From Ciona intestinalis (lineage: Eukaryota > Chordata > Ascidiacea > Phlebobranchia > Cionidae), in the NCBI RefSeq assembly GCF_000224145.3, contig NC_020172.2:3083557-3147556 (forward strand): DNA of 64,000 bases, given 5' to 3'. Numbering within the stretch: position 1 is the first letter of the stretch; each line of letters opens with the position of its first letter. Below the pieces are notes generated by a model. It had not been told where the DNA came from. It worked only from the letters and a program-made list of their open reading frames with translations, and searched no databases. A program made the translations under genes and the position numbers. Of the stretch, positions 33,837 through 46,400 are shown piece after piece.

Positions 33837-36526
33837 ATGTCCCACATACCAATTGTAGATTTTTCGCTTTCTCTAGAAGAAAATCCTTCAAGATCTAAAT
33901 TGGAAGAAACTGGAAAACTTCTGTATGATGCATTCTCAACGGCTGGATTTGTTTATTTGAAAAATGCTTCAATTAAAACGTAAGAAACGTTAATATGTTT
34001 AAAAATAGTTAAAAAAATACTGTAATATAAATGTGAGAATCTTATTTTTTTAGTTTACTCGTATAAACAATTTTTGCGATTTATTAGTTTTTATTATTAT
34101 TAAAGGAATTTCATTTTAAACTACGGAAAAATGTGTTAATAAAATAATATTTTTAAGGAGTTATTTTTTATTTTAGTAAAGATGTGGAAAGACTGAATCA
34201 TGTTACTGAAGAAATTTTTAACGCCAGCTATCAGGAAAAGCAGAAATTTGCGTGGGATCATAAACATAACTTTGGATATGTTGCTTTGAACAGAGAAAGG
34301 TGAAAAACAAACATTTTTTCGGCGCTGAGGCAGGTGGTTATGGCACCTGTCTTTAACCCAGTGGTAATGGGTACAATGCTTGTCGCTCCTACCATTGTGG
34401 GCGTATTTGTCCTTGGGCAAGACACTTAATGGCAATTGCTTCAACAGAGTGGTCACTAATGGGTTTTCCAATTATCAGCCATACATAAAACAAATCAAAA
34501 ATAACCCACAAAGTAACATATTATACATGGTAACTCCAAATCATTTTTTCCAAATTAAACCTGGTTACAACTATTCTGATTTTTACTTTTTTATTCCCAA
34601 ATCTTTTATAGGCCTAAACAATCCAGTGTTTCTAGATTTTTTAGCCAACATTTTTTCAGTGTTGACCCAAATAAACCGACCGATTACAAAGAAGCGTTTA
34701 ATGTTGGCGCTGAAGCTTTGGACGGCGATCAAACTTTTTGTTGGCCGCATCATCTATCTGATACATTCCATATTGTAATGAAGAATTTTGCTCAATCCTG
34801 CAAAGAAGTTGCACACCAAGTTTTGAGAGTTCTAGCAATTGGGATGGAATTAGAGGTGTCCTACTTTGTGTAATACATTATTTTTGTACTTTTCTATATT
34901 TTTCAGCTCTTTTCCCTTTGAAATTCTCTTTGCTAGTTATGAGACTGAATTCCCATTTGATTTTCTAGTATAGTTGTTTATAAAGCTTTTTGACTAACTT
35001 TGTATAATTTAAATCATTTCTATTATCTGCTGTGTGCTTGTGTTGTATGCCTTTTTGGTTGCCAGTATTGTCTGTTTTTGATGCATATTAAACATTCTCA
35101 CTGTGTAGTTACTAATTATGTTGTGCAAATGATTGTAAATATTGATGTGCTCCGAAATAACAATTTTAGCTGGCACTGTAATTCTTCAGAACTTGAAAAA
35201 AGAGTAATTTATTTTATATATATACATATGGTTTATTTTTGCAACACCAAATATATATATCTGTACACATTTTTTTACAGGATGAAGAATTCTTCATTAA
35301 ACAGCACCACCTAATGCACACATCTAAAAACTACACGACGTTACGAAGTCTGTATTATCCACCAGTACCTGATACTTTACCTTTAAACCAACTTCGACTT
35401 GGAGAGCATTCGGATTACGGATCAATAACTCTGCTGTTTCAGGATAACATTGGAGGATTACAGGTTTATTTTCTTATGATTTGTTATAACCTTGCAATAA
35501 TGTGTATCAATGTAATCCACTTGTTATTAATCTTACATAAATGTGCCCTCGAAACTATTTATTGTAAACTTTGGTGCAGTTTCTTTTGGGGGGTTTTGAT
35601 TTTTCATGTATAGGTTTAGCTTAAATGTGTTGAATTAAATGTTGTTTACTTTAATTTACATCCGATTGTGTTGTCTGTAGGGTGTAACGGTCACGCCTTT
35701 TTATCTAAAACATTATTTTTATCTTTTTTATTAATAAGCGTGTTTTTATAACTGTTGTTTTAGGGTTACTACCCGTCTTTTTGCTTTTATAAACTCTCCC
35801 ATTCTTCGTTATCACGACCGAAGAGACAAAATAGATTTCATTTATTCATTTAATTTTTTTTAATTATTAAATTGTATTTTGTAAAATTTAGGTTGAAAAT
35901 ATGGACAAGGAGTTTGTAGATGCTGTTCCAATAGAAGGCACTATACTTGTTAACATAGGAGATGCTTTGCAGTTTTGGACATTAGGAAAATTAAAATCCA
36001 CCGTAAGTAAATGATGCTTCCATATATCAAATTTGGCTTATTACTTTACTTTAACACTATGCTGGTTATATACGCTATGTTTCTTAAGCATATATTTATA
36101 TATATATATGCTGCAGCAGTTCTTAAAATTGCAAGACATTATAGCAACAAGCCTATATATATTCTTATATGTATATTCCATTATATAAGGATGTTTTTGG
36201 CCAGATTTGGGTCATTGCTTTAATACTCGTCCTGCTTATATAAGTATATACGGCATATTTTCTCAAAGTTGCAAAAGCGGTAAAAAACTTATGTAAACAC
36301 TGTTTTTTTCCTATTGCAGAAGCACAGAGTGTTGATTCCTAACGATCCAGTCGCTCGTAAAACAATCCGGCGATCTTTGGCTTACTTTGTTCATCCCGAT
36401 CATGAAGTAATCGTTAACAAACCTCTGGTTTATAAAAACAAGGTCTGTGAAACTGACAAGCCAGAGAAATTAATCACGGCGTTCCAACACACTGCAAGCA
36501 AGCTTGATGCCAGTTATCATTACTGA
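33837..36526 (+). CDS. Isopenicillin-N-synthase-like 2-oxoglutarate/Fe(II) dioxygenase
   Basis: Six exons, 336 aa: 33837-33979, 34177-34299, 34612-34855, 35281-35463, 35892-36002, 36320-36526. The N-terminal DIOX_N-type domain has IPIVDFS (residues 4-10) and AFSTAGFVYLKN. The jelly-roll domain carries the Fe(II) ligands H213 and D215 (LGEHSDYGSITLL) and distal H270 (STKHRV), with the 2-oxoglutarate-binding R285-x-S287 (TIRRSLAYFVHPD). NIGDALQFWT precedes the distal His, as usual in the family. Length is normal. Predicted to be a soluble, cytosolic oxygenase that hydroxylates or oxidises a small molecule using Fe(II) and (by family) 2-oxoglutarate; the substrate is unknown. The family is common in fungi, bacteria, plants and several invertebrates; I recall no clear vertebrate orthologue. 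Introns carry a SINE (34319) and repeat family 2 (35674). Downstream it converges on the SOD-repeat gene. Confidence 0.93.
34319..34535 (+). repeat. SINE in oxygenase intron 2
   Basis: CGGCGCTGAGGCAGGTGGTT, CTTGTCGCTCCTACCATTG, GTCCTTGGGCAAGACACTTA and GTGGTCACTAATGGGTTTTC, then a truncated tail. Confidence 0.75.
35674..35845 (+). repeat. Repeat family 2 copy
   Basis: GTCTGTAGGGTGTAACGGTC to CACGACCGAAGAGACAAAAT. In oxygenase intron 4. Confidence 0.65.
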
Positions 36527-37494
36527 TTAAAACTTTAGGGATTAACTTTTAGTGATTTTTAGGACATTAAAATGGAAATTATATTTTATAAATGGCAATT
36601 ACAGATTTTGATATTACATTTTATACATGGCATATGTCTTTGGTACTTGTTTTTTGTTCTTTATTTCTGTGTAATAATTTTGCGTCTTAATATTTGCAGT
36701 TTATTGAAAGCAATCGTTTAACGCATTTCTGTATAACAGAATCATGAATTTCTTGTATTTATTTAACTGTGTTGATATTGGTGGTATATAAAATTTTATT
36801 TTTTTGTAACAGATTTTTTACTAATTGAAACAGTGCCACCATTTTAACCACAATTCGTTCAATTACTAAACTGGATGCAGTGTCAAAATTTAAATATTCA
36901 TCTTTGGAAAATGCCACCAAGATTCATCTTTTACATAGGTTCTGTTGCTACAAAAGTTTTGCTATGAAATAACACCATCGTAAAAATCTTGCTTGGGCAT
37001 GTTTTATAATGTGTATTAATTTTTATATATATATATAAATTTTTTTTATATATATATATATACTGTGTTTTGCTTATAATGTACATATACCATCTCTAAG
37101 AATTTTTACTAACATATATTAATACTTTTCAAACAATTTCCAAAATGCAGCCAAATTAGTGCAATTTTTGTACTCTTATTTAGGAAAATTAGGTGTTAAC
37201 AATGTAGTTAATTATGCAAGTAGGAATTGATCGTGTATGTCTTTGTTTAAATTTTTCGAAAATGCTCTAACAGGTTTGTATGATTACTATCTTGATTTTA
37301 CTACAAGTTACAGAAACTTTAACTAATTTTAACTCTGCAAGCATTGTTGCTTCCATAATAAATTTCTAAAGTTTTTAATTCTGTATAGTAAAAAAACCAA
37401 ACATGCAGTCAGTTTTAGCAGCAGTACGATTTTATTTCGAGCACCAATAAAAAAAAGGAAAAAACACCCAGTTTTAAGCTTCGTTAAAACATAT
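36527..37494. other. Tail-to-tail interval, oxygenase / SOD-repeat gene
   Basis: 3' UTRs of two convergent genes. ATTAAA overlaps the oxygenase stop region (36526-36531). AATAAA on the minus strand at 37431-37436 suits the SOD-repeat gene. An imperfect (TA)n palindrome lies at 37023-37066. No coding exon seen. Confidence 0.6.
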
Positions 37495-40400
37495 TTACAT
37501 TTCCATCATGTTAATTACATCTTCTCCACCAATAACTCCCCCGAACCGATTCTCGCATTGGCAGGTTTGACTAAATGGTGACATTTCTCTACCTGGTCCA
37601 TTGATCAGTTGTTCAATCTTTTCTTGCGGTATTTTGCCTGTATAATTAGAAAAGAATATATAGTAGGGTGGGGTAAGATAGATCACAGTTTCATTCTATT
37701 TTCTATTCCCAATTGAAAGAATTTTCTATTCCAACAAAAGAACATTCAAAAAATTATAAAACCGTATTCTCATGACTTTCATGGACGTTGTTATTTTTTA
37801 AAAACATGATCAGAATATTTGGATATTATGTGCTAAAGGTGTCCCGTCTTACCCCACCCTACTCTATGTAAAATGGAAAATTGTGTTTAGTTTCATAGAT
37901 AGCCATTCTGCTAGTAAATCATGTATCTTTTTACAATTCTTATTTATCTCTTTACCTACTAAGCTACTTTCAATAATGTTTCACCTAAAATTCAATATTC
38001 TAATTTTCCAGACTCTTTACCTGCAAGATGTACCATAACTTGAGCACACCCATTTCTCACAAGTGGAACCTGAGGAGCGTGTATTACAACCACTCTCATC
38101 CGTGCAATGCCGAGCAGTTTTGATACAGCAGAAGTGAAACGGTAACTGTAGACATATTTTTTTGGTAACTTAATATTCTAAAAAATGTCACTTTCTATTC
38201 TATATGGGTGAGGTCATTTTGGGAGGTGTAATATGGGGGTCTTATACTAGAGATGCCCCATCACCCCAAAATATGTTACTTATCTTTAAATAGGAAAGTC
38301 CATTTTGAATAAACAGATGTTTTTATTGTTTAAAACTTACCATTAAAATGTATTTTGAAATTGAATATCCAAATAACCTTCTAATCAAATTTTCTATTGC
38401 TATTTCTTATTGTTTAAAATGTAATATTATTTGTATTCTGAAATTTTATTCAAATAACTTACTAATCATATTCTACTGTTGCTGGATAAGATATTGTAAA
38501 GATATTTGTTGTTGGTATAATATTTGCACAACCTTTCCTTGGTGCTCCACCACGTTGGTAGTGAAATACAATGGACCTACCAAGCACTGTAAAACAGGTT
38601 GTTTATACATGTATTATCACTACTGAATTAATTAAATTAGTGTATTTGTTCAGATAGGACTTTTTGTAATGTAAGGTAAAAGTAAACTTGGTGCTTTTTT
38701 TGTGTAATGTGTTTAAAGTGCGACAAAGAAAAAGTTTTTAAACATTCAACACTTAAGGGTTTGGTCATTCTTTCTGTTTGAAGTAAAATAAAGTAAAGGA
38801 TTCCAAATATTTAACACTTTAGGTTTTGTTATTTTTTTTGTGTTTGGACTCTTAGAGTAAATTGAAAAGTTTGTTTGGATTGAGATAAATAAAAAGTTTT
38901 TAAACAATCAAGACTGTAGGGTCTGGTAAATTTGTTAGGGTGCTTCTGTGATCAAGATAAACTTGTTAAAACAAATTGTTCATACCTGTTTGGTCAGTAT
39001 GTAAAGGTAGATCTGTATCCACAACCCTTTTTCTTCCACTACCAATATCATATTGCATCTATACCCAAAACTCAGGTTTAATTTTTAGCCTTAACGTTTT
39101 CATTGTTTTGCTTACATGTTTCTTGCTTATGTCACCTACTTCACAAGCAAGTGGGTTGGTTCTACTACAGTATGTTGCATAGGCAGGACTTCCAAGGGGT
39201 GCCATGTATGGATTAAAGTGTGCTGAAATAAGGTAATTTTACTGTTTAATACTAAGATACCTGCACTGCTGTTGGGACTTCATAATAATAATTTTATTTA
39301 CAGAAAAAAGGATATAGAGACATATCAACAGTTGTTAAAACACGCTTACAGTTGAAAACATATTTACATTTAATTGGAAGAAAATAAGTGTGGTCGCTAC
39401 ACCTAACAGACAAACGAGCCGTTTATATTTAATTACTATCAAGTTAAACTTCTAATATAAAACAAAAATGTGCAAATACATAAAAAATAGTTCCAAAGTG
39501 TTAATGTTATGAACTTACACATTGCCACTCCACATGAATCTTCTGCTACAACTGGATCGACATGGATATGGTAGTTGTGCCCTGGTGTCTACATGGATAA
39601 TTTGTAACAAAGTTAATACAAGTTGCCCATTTCACTTTGTATATGCAACACATACAAATATGTTGTGCTACAGCAATTAGTATTACCAATTCCAGCATTT
39701 ATTAATCCTTAAGTGACCTAACAATTTGGCAAGTTATAACACAAGTGTCATATTATAGACCATACACTGTAGTTTCATACACCTTTTGCACATTAATTTA
39801 GACCTCAAAATCAATATTACACCATACTTACTACTGTGGTGCTTCCATTAGGGTAAACAAGGTCTATTTCCATAGTAGTGTCCGAGGATGACCCATCTTC
39901 ATACACAACCTGTCTCTGTTATATTAAACCTTTATAAACGAATGGATTTTCATAAATTTTTTAGAAACTGACCAGATTTATCCAGCCATCAAACACCGTA
40001 GAGAATTGCACTCTTGCTTTGATTACATGTCCTGTACTGTCTGAAGGTTGATCCAATAGATCTGAGCACTGCCATCTGAAAGTAAGGTAATTTAAACTGA
40101 TATTTAATTCCAACTAAGCATGTCTATGTAACTTATGTAACAAAAACACACACAGGTGATTTGTTTTGTACACCTTGTGCCAGCTTACGAGTTGCCAAGT
40201 ATGTTACTGTGACGGTGGTTATTTTTGGTAATTTGGACAACCCATTAGTGACCACTGGGTTAAGGCAATTGTCGTTGGGTGTCTTGCGCGAGGGCACATA
40301 TGCCAACAATGGTAGCAGCGTAGAGCCATAAACAGTCCTTTTCATTGTTAATTGTCTTGCTAATATGGAATATTATGTGCTAATCTATCTTACCCCACAG

Positions 40401-43400
40401 TACTATATTTTACTACTTACCTTTGCCCAGTGGTCTTATATACTACAACAGACCCGCCAGCAATACTAAGATCTGTAGTCAGTGGAAGATTGTCATCCAT
40501 ATAGTCAGGCCTTATGTGGTGAAGCTTGGTTAATAGCCCGTGCTTTCCTGCAAGATTTCCAACTTTGTATTGGTCCTCTGTTCCAATTGTTGGCATTAGA
40601 ACTAGAAGAGTCAGATAAAGTGTATTTACAAACAGGTGTTAATGCAGTGAAATAAAATTACGCTCAGTTACAAAGATTAGAAAAATATTGTCAGTTAGCT
40701 ATGAGAAATTAGGTTTGTATGGAGAATAAAAGGTCATGGAACAAAGGTTTTGAGAATTGCTACAAATTGAGTAGACTGAATTTTACTTAATGTTTATGGT
40801 ATTGTACTTTTTAAGACATGTCATTCGATGTTTAAAGGTGGCCGCAATTTTACAGAGGTTTTTATGTAACAAGAACTAATGCTTGGTAAAACGCATAACA
40901 TATGTAAACTATTAACAAGAAAATTATAAAAGTTAGTCTTACATGGTGGAGTAACATTAAACGGGTTGTATACCCCAGCAGCAGAAGTACACGACATTCC
41001 CAATAGTGGGTTTTCGTGAATATTGTATCTCGTAGCTTTACCAGCAAGACCATACAGTTGTCCAGTCATCTAGAAAATATAACTATGTTCGAGAGCAGCA
41101 TAAGAAAAGGTAGGAGTAGGCTAATTAATTTTTTGAAAGTGTTTGCTGATTTTAAAGTATATTAATTGAGAGAATCTAATTTATACTGGGTTTGTTTAGC
41201 AATTCAAACTAGGTGGGCTATTTATAAGAATCAGTTAAATGCATTAGTGTAACACTAGCTCCTGTAAGCTACATGTATGTATATTACTTAAGGCGTATTC
41301 TACTTTGTCAAATGACCCTTTTTAAGGGAAATGTATATCTCTTATTAGTACACTGCTTGTTGGACTTGTTGTTTGTTTCATTTTCGTAGTATTAATCTAA
41401 GAAGCATTTGTGTGTACGACGTTTTGTAAAATACCAACCATCACATCGTCGTATTGAGACTTTTGTTCGAACGTAATTTGCCCGAAAATTTCCTCCATTT
41501 CGCCTCCCCGCCAAGGGTCGCTAGAGGTCTGTACTTTATGCACATGCAGCTTCGTGATATTGGCACAAGCGTATCTACCACCTCCACCGTTAGCAACATG
41601 AACCACCATAGACCTGCGCATTACATAGGCAGTTTGTGGTTACATTTTATGCTTGTATAACTCAGCCACAATAAGGGTGACTAGCAATTTGGCATCATAA
41701 AATGCATTAAACTGTTTATTTTGAAACCTCATTTGGGTAGGTTATAATATAAATGCAGCAGCAATATTTCGGTAATAATCATGTTCATATAGTAGGGTTG
41801 GGGAAGATGGGACACCTTTAGCGCATAATATCCAAATATCTTGATCGTGTTTTAAACAATTAACAAATGTCTAAGATACGGTTTTATAATTATTTTAATT
41901 TTCTTTGTTTACTACCAAATGTAACAAGAAAATAGAATGATAAGGTGTCCCATCTTCCCCCATCGTACTATACATATTATTCTTACCGTCCAACCACCGA
42001 ATCTGGGCCTTGCAGTGGCAAGTTTGAGTCGGTTATGAAAAATTTCCCCCTTCCTAAAAGCATAGGGTCAATATCGAGTCCTCGGTTGCGTCGTGAGAGG
42101 TCTCCTAGCTCACATACGGACGGGTTGTTTGCGCAAGCTGAGGCGTAGTTTCCGGTAACTGGTACCTAATATTAGAAGGACAGATTAACTTTAAAATAGT
42201 CGTATGGTAGGGCCGGGGAAGACCGGACACTTTTAGCACATAATATTCAAATATCTAGATCGTGTTCTAAACAATTAACAACATAAGGTAACTCCGGCCC
42301 TAAACCTGTATCCTATATTGGTTAAAGTCAGCGCGCTTAGCAAAATGTAACACGTCGCCGCTATTTTTCGGCTATTTTTTAATTTACCCCAACGAAATAT
42401 ACAAAAAGTTTCTTTACACACCGTAAGTGGAATTTTGAACTCATGCCAATCGCTTCAAAGATTACAACTATTTTAAAAGTGTAGTTGCACGCTTATAGCC
42501 TCAGGGTAAATTAATAAATACAACTTCTTACCGCGGCTGGGTTGTAGTGTGGTCCTGCACTGCCGCAGTCAAAATAACTTGCAATCGGGCTCACATGTAC
42601 GTGGTAATTATGCGATCTTGTGTTTGATCCACCCTGTTTCGAAATAAACACGTCTCGCACCTGTTTACGATTGAAAGCATTGGTGGGCAAAGCTGTTAAT
42701 TTGCAAGCTTAGTTTCATGCAATAGTTCTTTTAAAATTTTGCGTTAAGTTGATACTGTTCAGTATCTTTGTTAGTTAGATTAATCCGAGGTCGCTTTACT
42801 CTTGAAGAAAAATGTTAAGCAATCTCAAATCGACTCAACATAAGCTTAAATTACACATAGGACACACTTTATTTGTAACGTTATTTAGAAGGGCGGGGAA
42901 TGTGGGACAGCGTTTTATTATACTTTTTCGTTCCATTTGGTAGAAAACGAAAGAAAAATGCATTTAGTTTTTTATTAATTTCCGTTGTTATGTAGTTACC
43001 CGACCACACAGAATACCACTAACAATAATCCTGCAGCGCCTGCACGGTTTTACTATAGTACATTGAAACAGTGTTTACACTACTATGGTTTTACCAAGTA
43101 AAAATAGTTTCGGTTTTTCAAAACCCAACGAAAATTCCATACCATGTTCGCTAAATCTCCGAACAAAATCGTATCTGCTGAAGAATCCATTGCATTTTGA
43201 CGCAGGTACATTTTTCCGTACGCTGGATATTTAAACTCTGCTATCGCGGTGATCATTTCTCCGACCTCGTGAATATTTGTACATAATCTGAATATTTTGA
43301 GGGTAGTTATAGCTGCGGTGCTACGGCAAGCTGGTACGGAGCACTTTAAATGTGTTTTGAAACATGTTAAGGCGGACTTTCCGGGGTATTGGGCAAAATC

Positions 43401-46400
43401 TGGCGCGAAAAGCTCAGTTCGCATGGCTTGCCACGCTGTAGAACCGCGCCCGTTTAGAATATAACTTTAAAAAAAACACATGTATTACCACATATACTCC
43501 AAATTATCTGTCACACACCTGCTCCCGTTTATATCGTGAAATGCAATAGATCTCCCGATAATACTGTTAGGTCCGTACAAAGGCAGGTTCCAGTCCATAT
43601 ACGTTTCGCTGATACTGCTTGTCTCAATACCGCCATACTTGCCAGCCAAATCACCTTAAAGTATACGTAAAATAAAGTATAAATTTTTGGCATTTGTAAA
43701 AGTGTTTGAAAGTGGTGGGGAAGATTCCGAAGATGTTACAACTTTTCATTATATTTTCTCGTCCAATTTTGTAGTAAACAATGAATATACAAAGAGTTAG
43801 AACACGGTATTATCATGACTCCAATATACCGGTATTAATTCTTAAAACACGATCAGGATATTTGGATGTATATTTCTTTATGCTTACAAATTTAGCGTTT
43901 TTTTTATTAACATCTATTGCAGCTTTACGTTTTCTTAATAAGTAAGTTCAAAATACTTATACAATGTATCAAACTATGCGCTTATAGCACTCTCACCTAT
44001 TTGGTACATATCACACGTTCCCACCAAATCTCTTATATTGTCTCCCGCATTATATGGGTTGTACCTCGCACTGACAGTTGCATTTCTGCACCTATCTTCA
44101 TCGCCAGTTAGTCGTTGAGGTACTGGGAATGTTCGAATATCGTACCGAACTGGCAACCCCTATAAAACAGACTAAGTTGGGTGGGGAAAATGGGACACAT
44201 TTTTACACTATTCTGTCGTCCTATTTGGTAGTAAACAAAGATACGCGATCTGGATATTTGGGTATTATGTGATAAAGGTGTCCCATCTTACCCCATAGAG
44301 TTGTTTTGCAGCTTGTTTAAAATGCTTTGGCTGGCAAATTTTAAACCCCTTTTCTAAATAAAATTATGCCAACTCCGGTTTTATGGTAATAAGTTATTTT
44401 GGTCAAATGTTGTAATTATTTACCTGCAGTCCAGTAATACTGATGGTAGTGACAGTCGGTTCAAACACAGAATTTTGCTGAAAATTAATCGTCCCTCTCA
44501 CACCGCCCCACGATAAACGAGCCGACGCAGATTTTGGAAGAACCATTTTAATTTTTCCGCATGATATAACTTGGCCTGCTTCCAGTAGAACTGGATGGGC
44601 TGTTAGATCATGACGACCCGGCAGGAAAAATGTCGTTACGAGTCCTGTGGAAAATAAAATTCCGTTAAGGAGTCTTTTTTATATAAAACATAAAAGGCAG
44701 TGGGAATCGGTCTTAAAATACAGTAGGGTGGGGGGAAATAGGACATATTATGATTTTATTTTCTTGTCCCATTTAGTAGTAAACAAAGAGCATTTAAAGA
44801 ATTATAAGACTGAATCCTCACGACTTACATACTAGACTGTTGTTAATTGTTTAAAACATGATCAGGCTATTCGGATATTATGTGTTAAAGGTATCCCATC
44901 TTCCCGCACCCTACTTATATATATTCTTAAAAAACCGTCAGGCCTTTAGTTTAATTCTTTTGTACAGTTGATATATATCTAGAGTTTTTTGAAGAGTTGT
45001 ACTTCATAGTTACCTCTGGATCCATAGCGTCCGACTTTCACATGGCGAATAAGCTTAATAGCACAGAGTGTACTGCAGTTGTATTTCTCAAACGCCCCTT
45101 TCTTCGAAACACCGAAAAATATGTTACTCAAATTTCGCGCACCAGTTTCAGAAGCCGCTACAAGGTTTGTGACGATAAATAGTCCCTCAGTTGATCTGCG
45201 TGCCCTGCAACAAAAGATGGTGGTATCTGGTGCATTTGCGTTTCGACCAGCCTGTTAAACGCTTCCTTATATAAAGAGTAGGGTAGGGAAAGACGAACTT
45301 TAGGATGTGATATCCAAATATCCGGTCGTGTTTTAAACAATTATCAATAAAAGGCGTGAGAATGTGGTTTTTATTTCTTTGACTATTCTTTGTTTACTAC
45401 CGAATGGGGCGAGAAAATAGAATGGAAAGTTACGAAGAATAAAATACGTAAAATAAAATATACGATTCAAATGGTGAACCAAACGACGATTGTAACACAA
45501 CCCTGCAACTTTCTACCTCTCACCTCAGCACTGCTTTGCCAGATACCTCCCCATTAAACCGAACCACATATGTTATCACTTCTTCATTGGAGGGGAGGAT
45601 CACAGCACAAAGATCAGGATCGTTTCCTCCACCTCGGATGACAAGGGATCGATGGAAGATCATGTCATCGTTTAGTCCTTGGATCTTCACCGTTCTTTCA
45701 TTCGCAACCCCTTCGTTTTAAACGGTATATGTTCAGATTGAATATAATCTATTATACTTGCATTAGTACCAAATTAAATTACATAGTAGGGTGGGAGAGG
45801 ATAGAACACCGTTTTATTTTATTGTCCCACTTAGTAGTAAACAAAAAAACTTTCAAAAAATATAAAACCGTATTCATACGACTCCCAGCATAGATCGGTG
45901 TTAATTGTTAAAATACGATTAGGATATCTGGATTTTATGTGCTAACGGTGTCCCATCTTACCCCACAGAACTATATATATATATAAGTGTGTATAAAAAC
46001 GTTATATTGTGACGATAAACAGTCCCTCAAGGTAGAAAACATGCGCTCGAAAAGCACTTCAGTTTTAAATGTCATTTATTTTATCTTTGCTTGGCGGGAC
46101 AACGAAAATCTCTTTTACCACGGGTCTTCAGTTTTGTACACCTCGTGTCCGCTTATATATCACATTTGTGTGTGATTTTTTATGTTTGGCTGATAAGTTG
46201 GACAACCCATTAGTGACCACTGGGTTAGAGCAATGTTTTGCGTCGTTTTAACTATAAAGTTTTACAACATTTGCATATATTTTACACGAATAGCGTATAC
46301 TGTGTTATAATTTATAAACCGAGAACGTATTTTTGGTAAGATTTTTATGTGAGATTGGGATAGGGTTTAGCATGTGTTAAAATTTATAAACTAAAATGTA

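Noticed and set aside
37023-37066. Structured terminator or regulatory palindrome at 37.0 kb
   Set aside because: It is an (AT)n microsatellite, self-complementary by composition, like those at 31990, 52640, 54740 and 57540.
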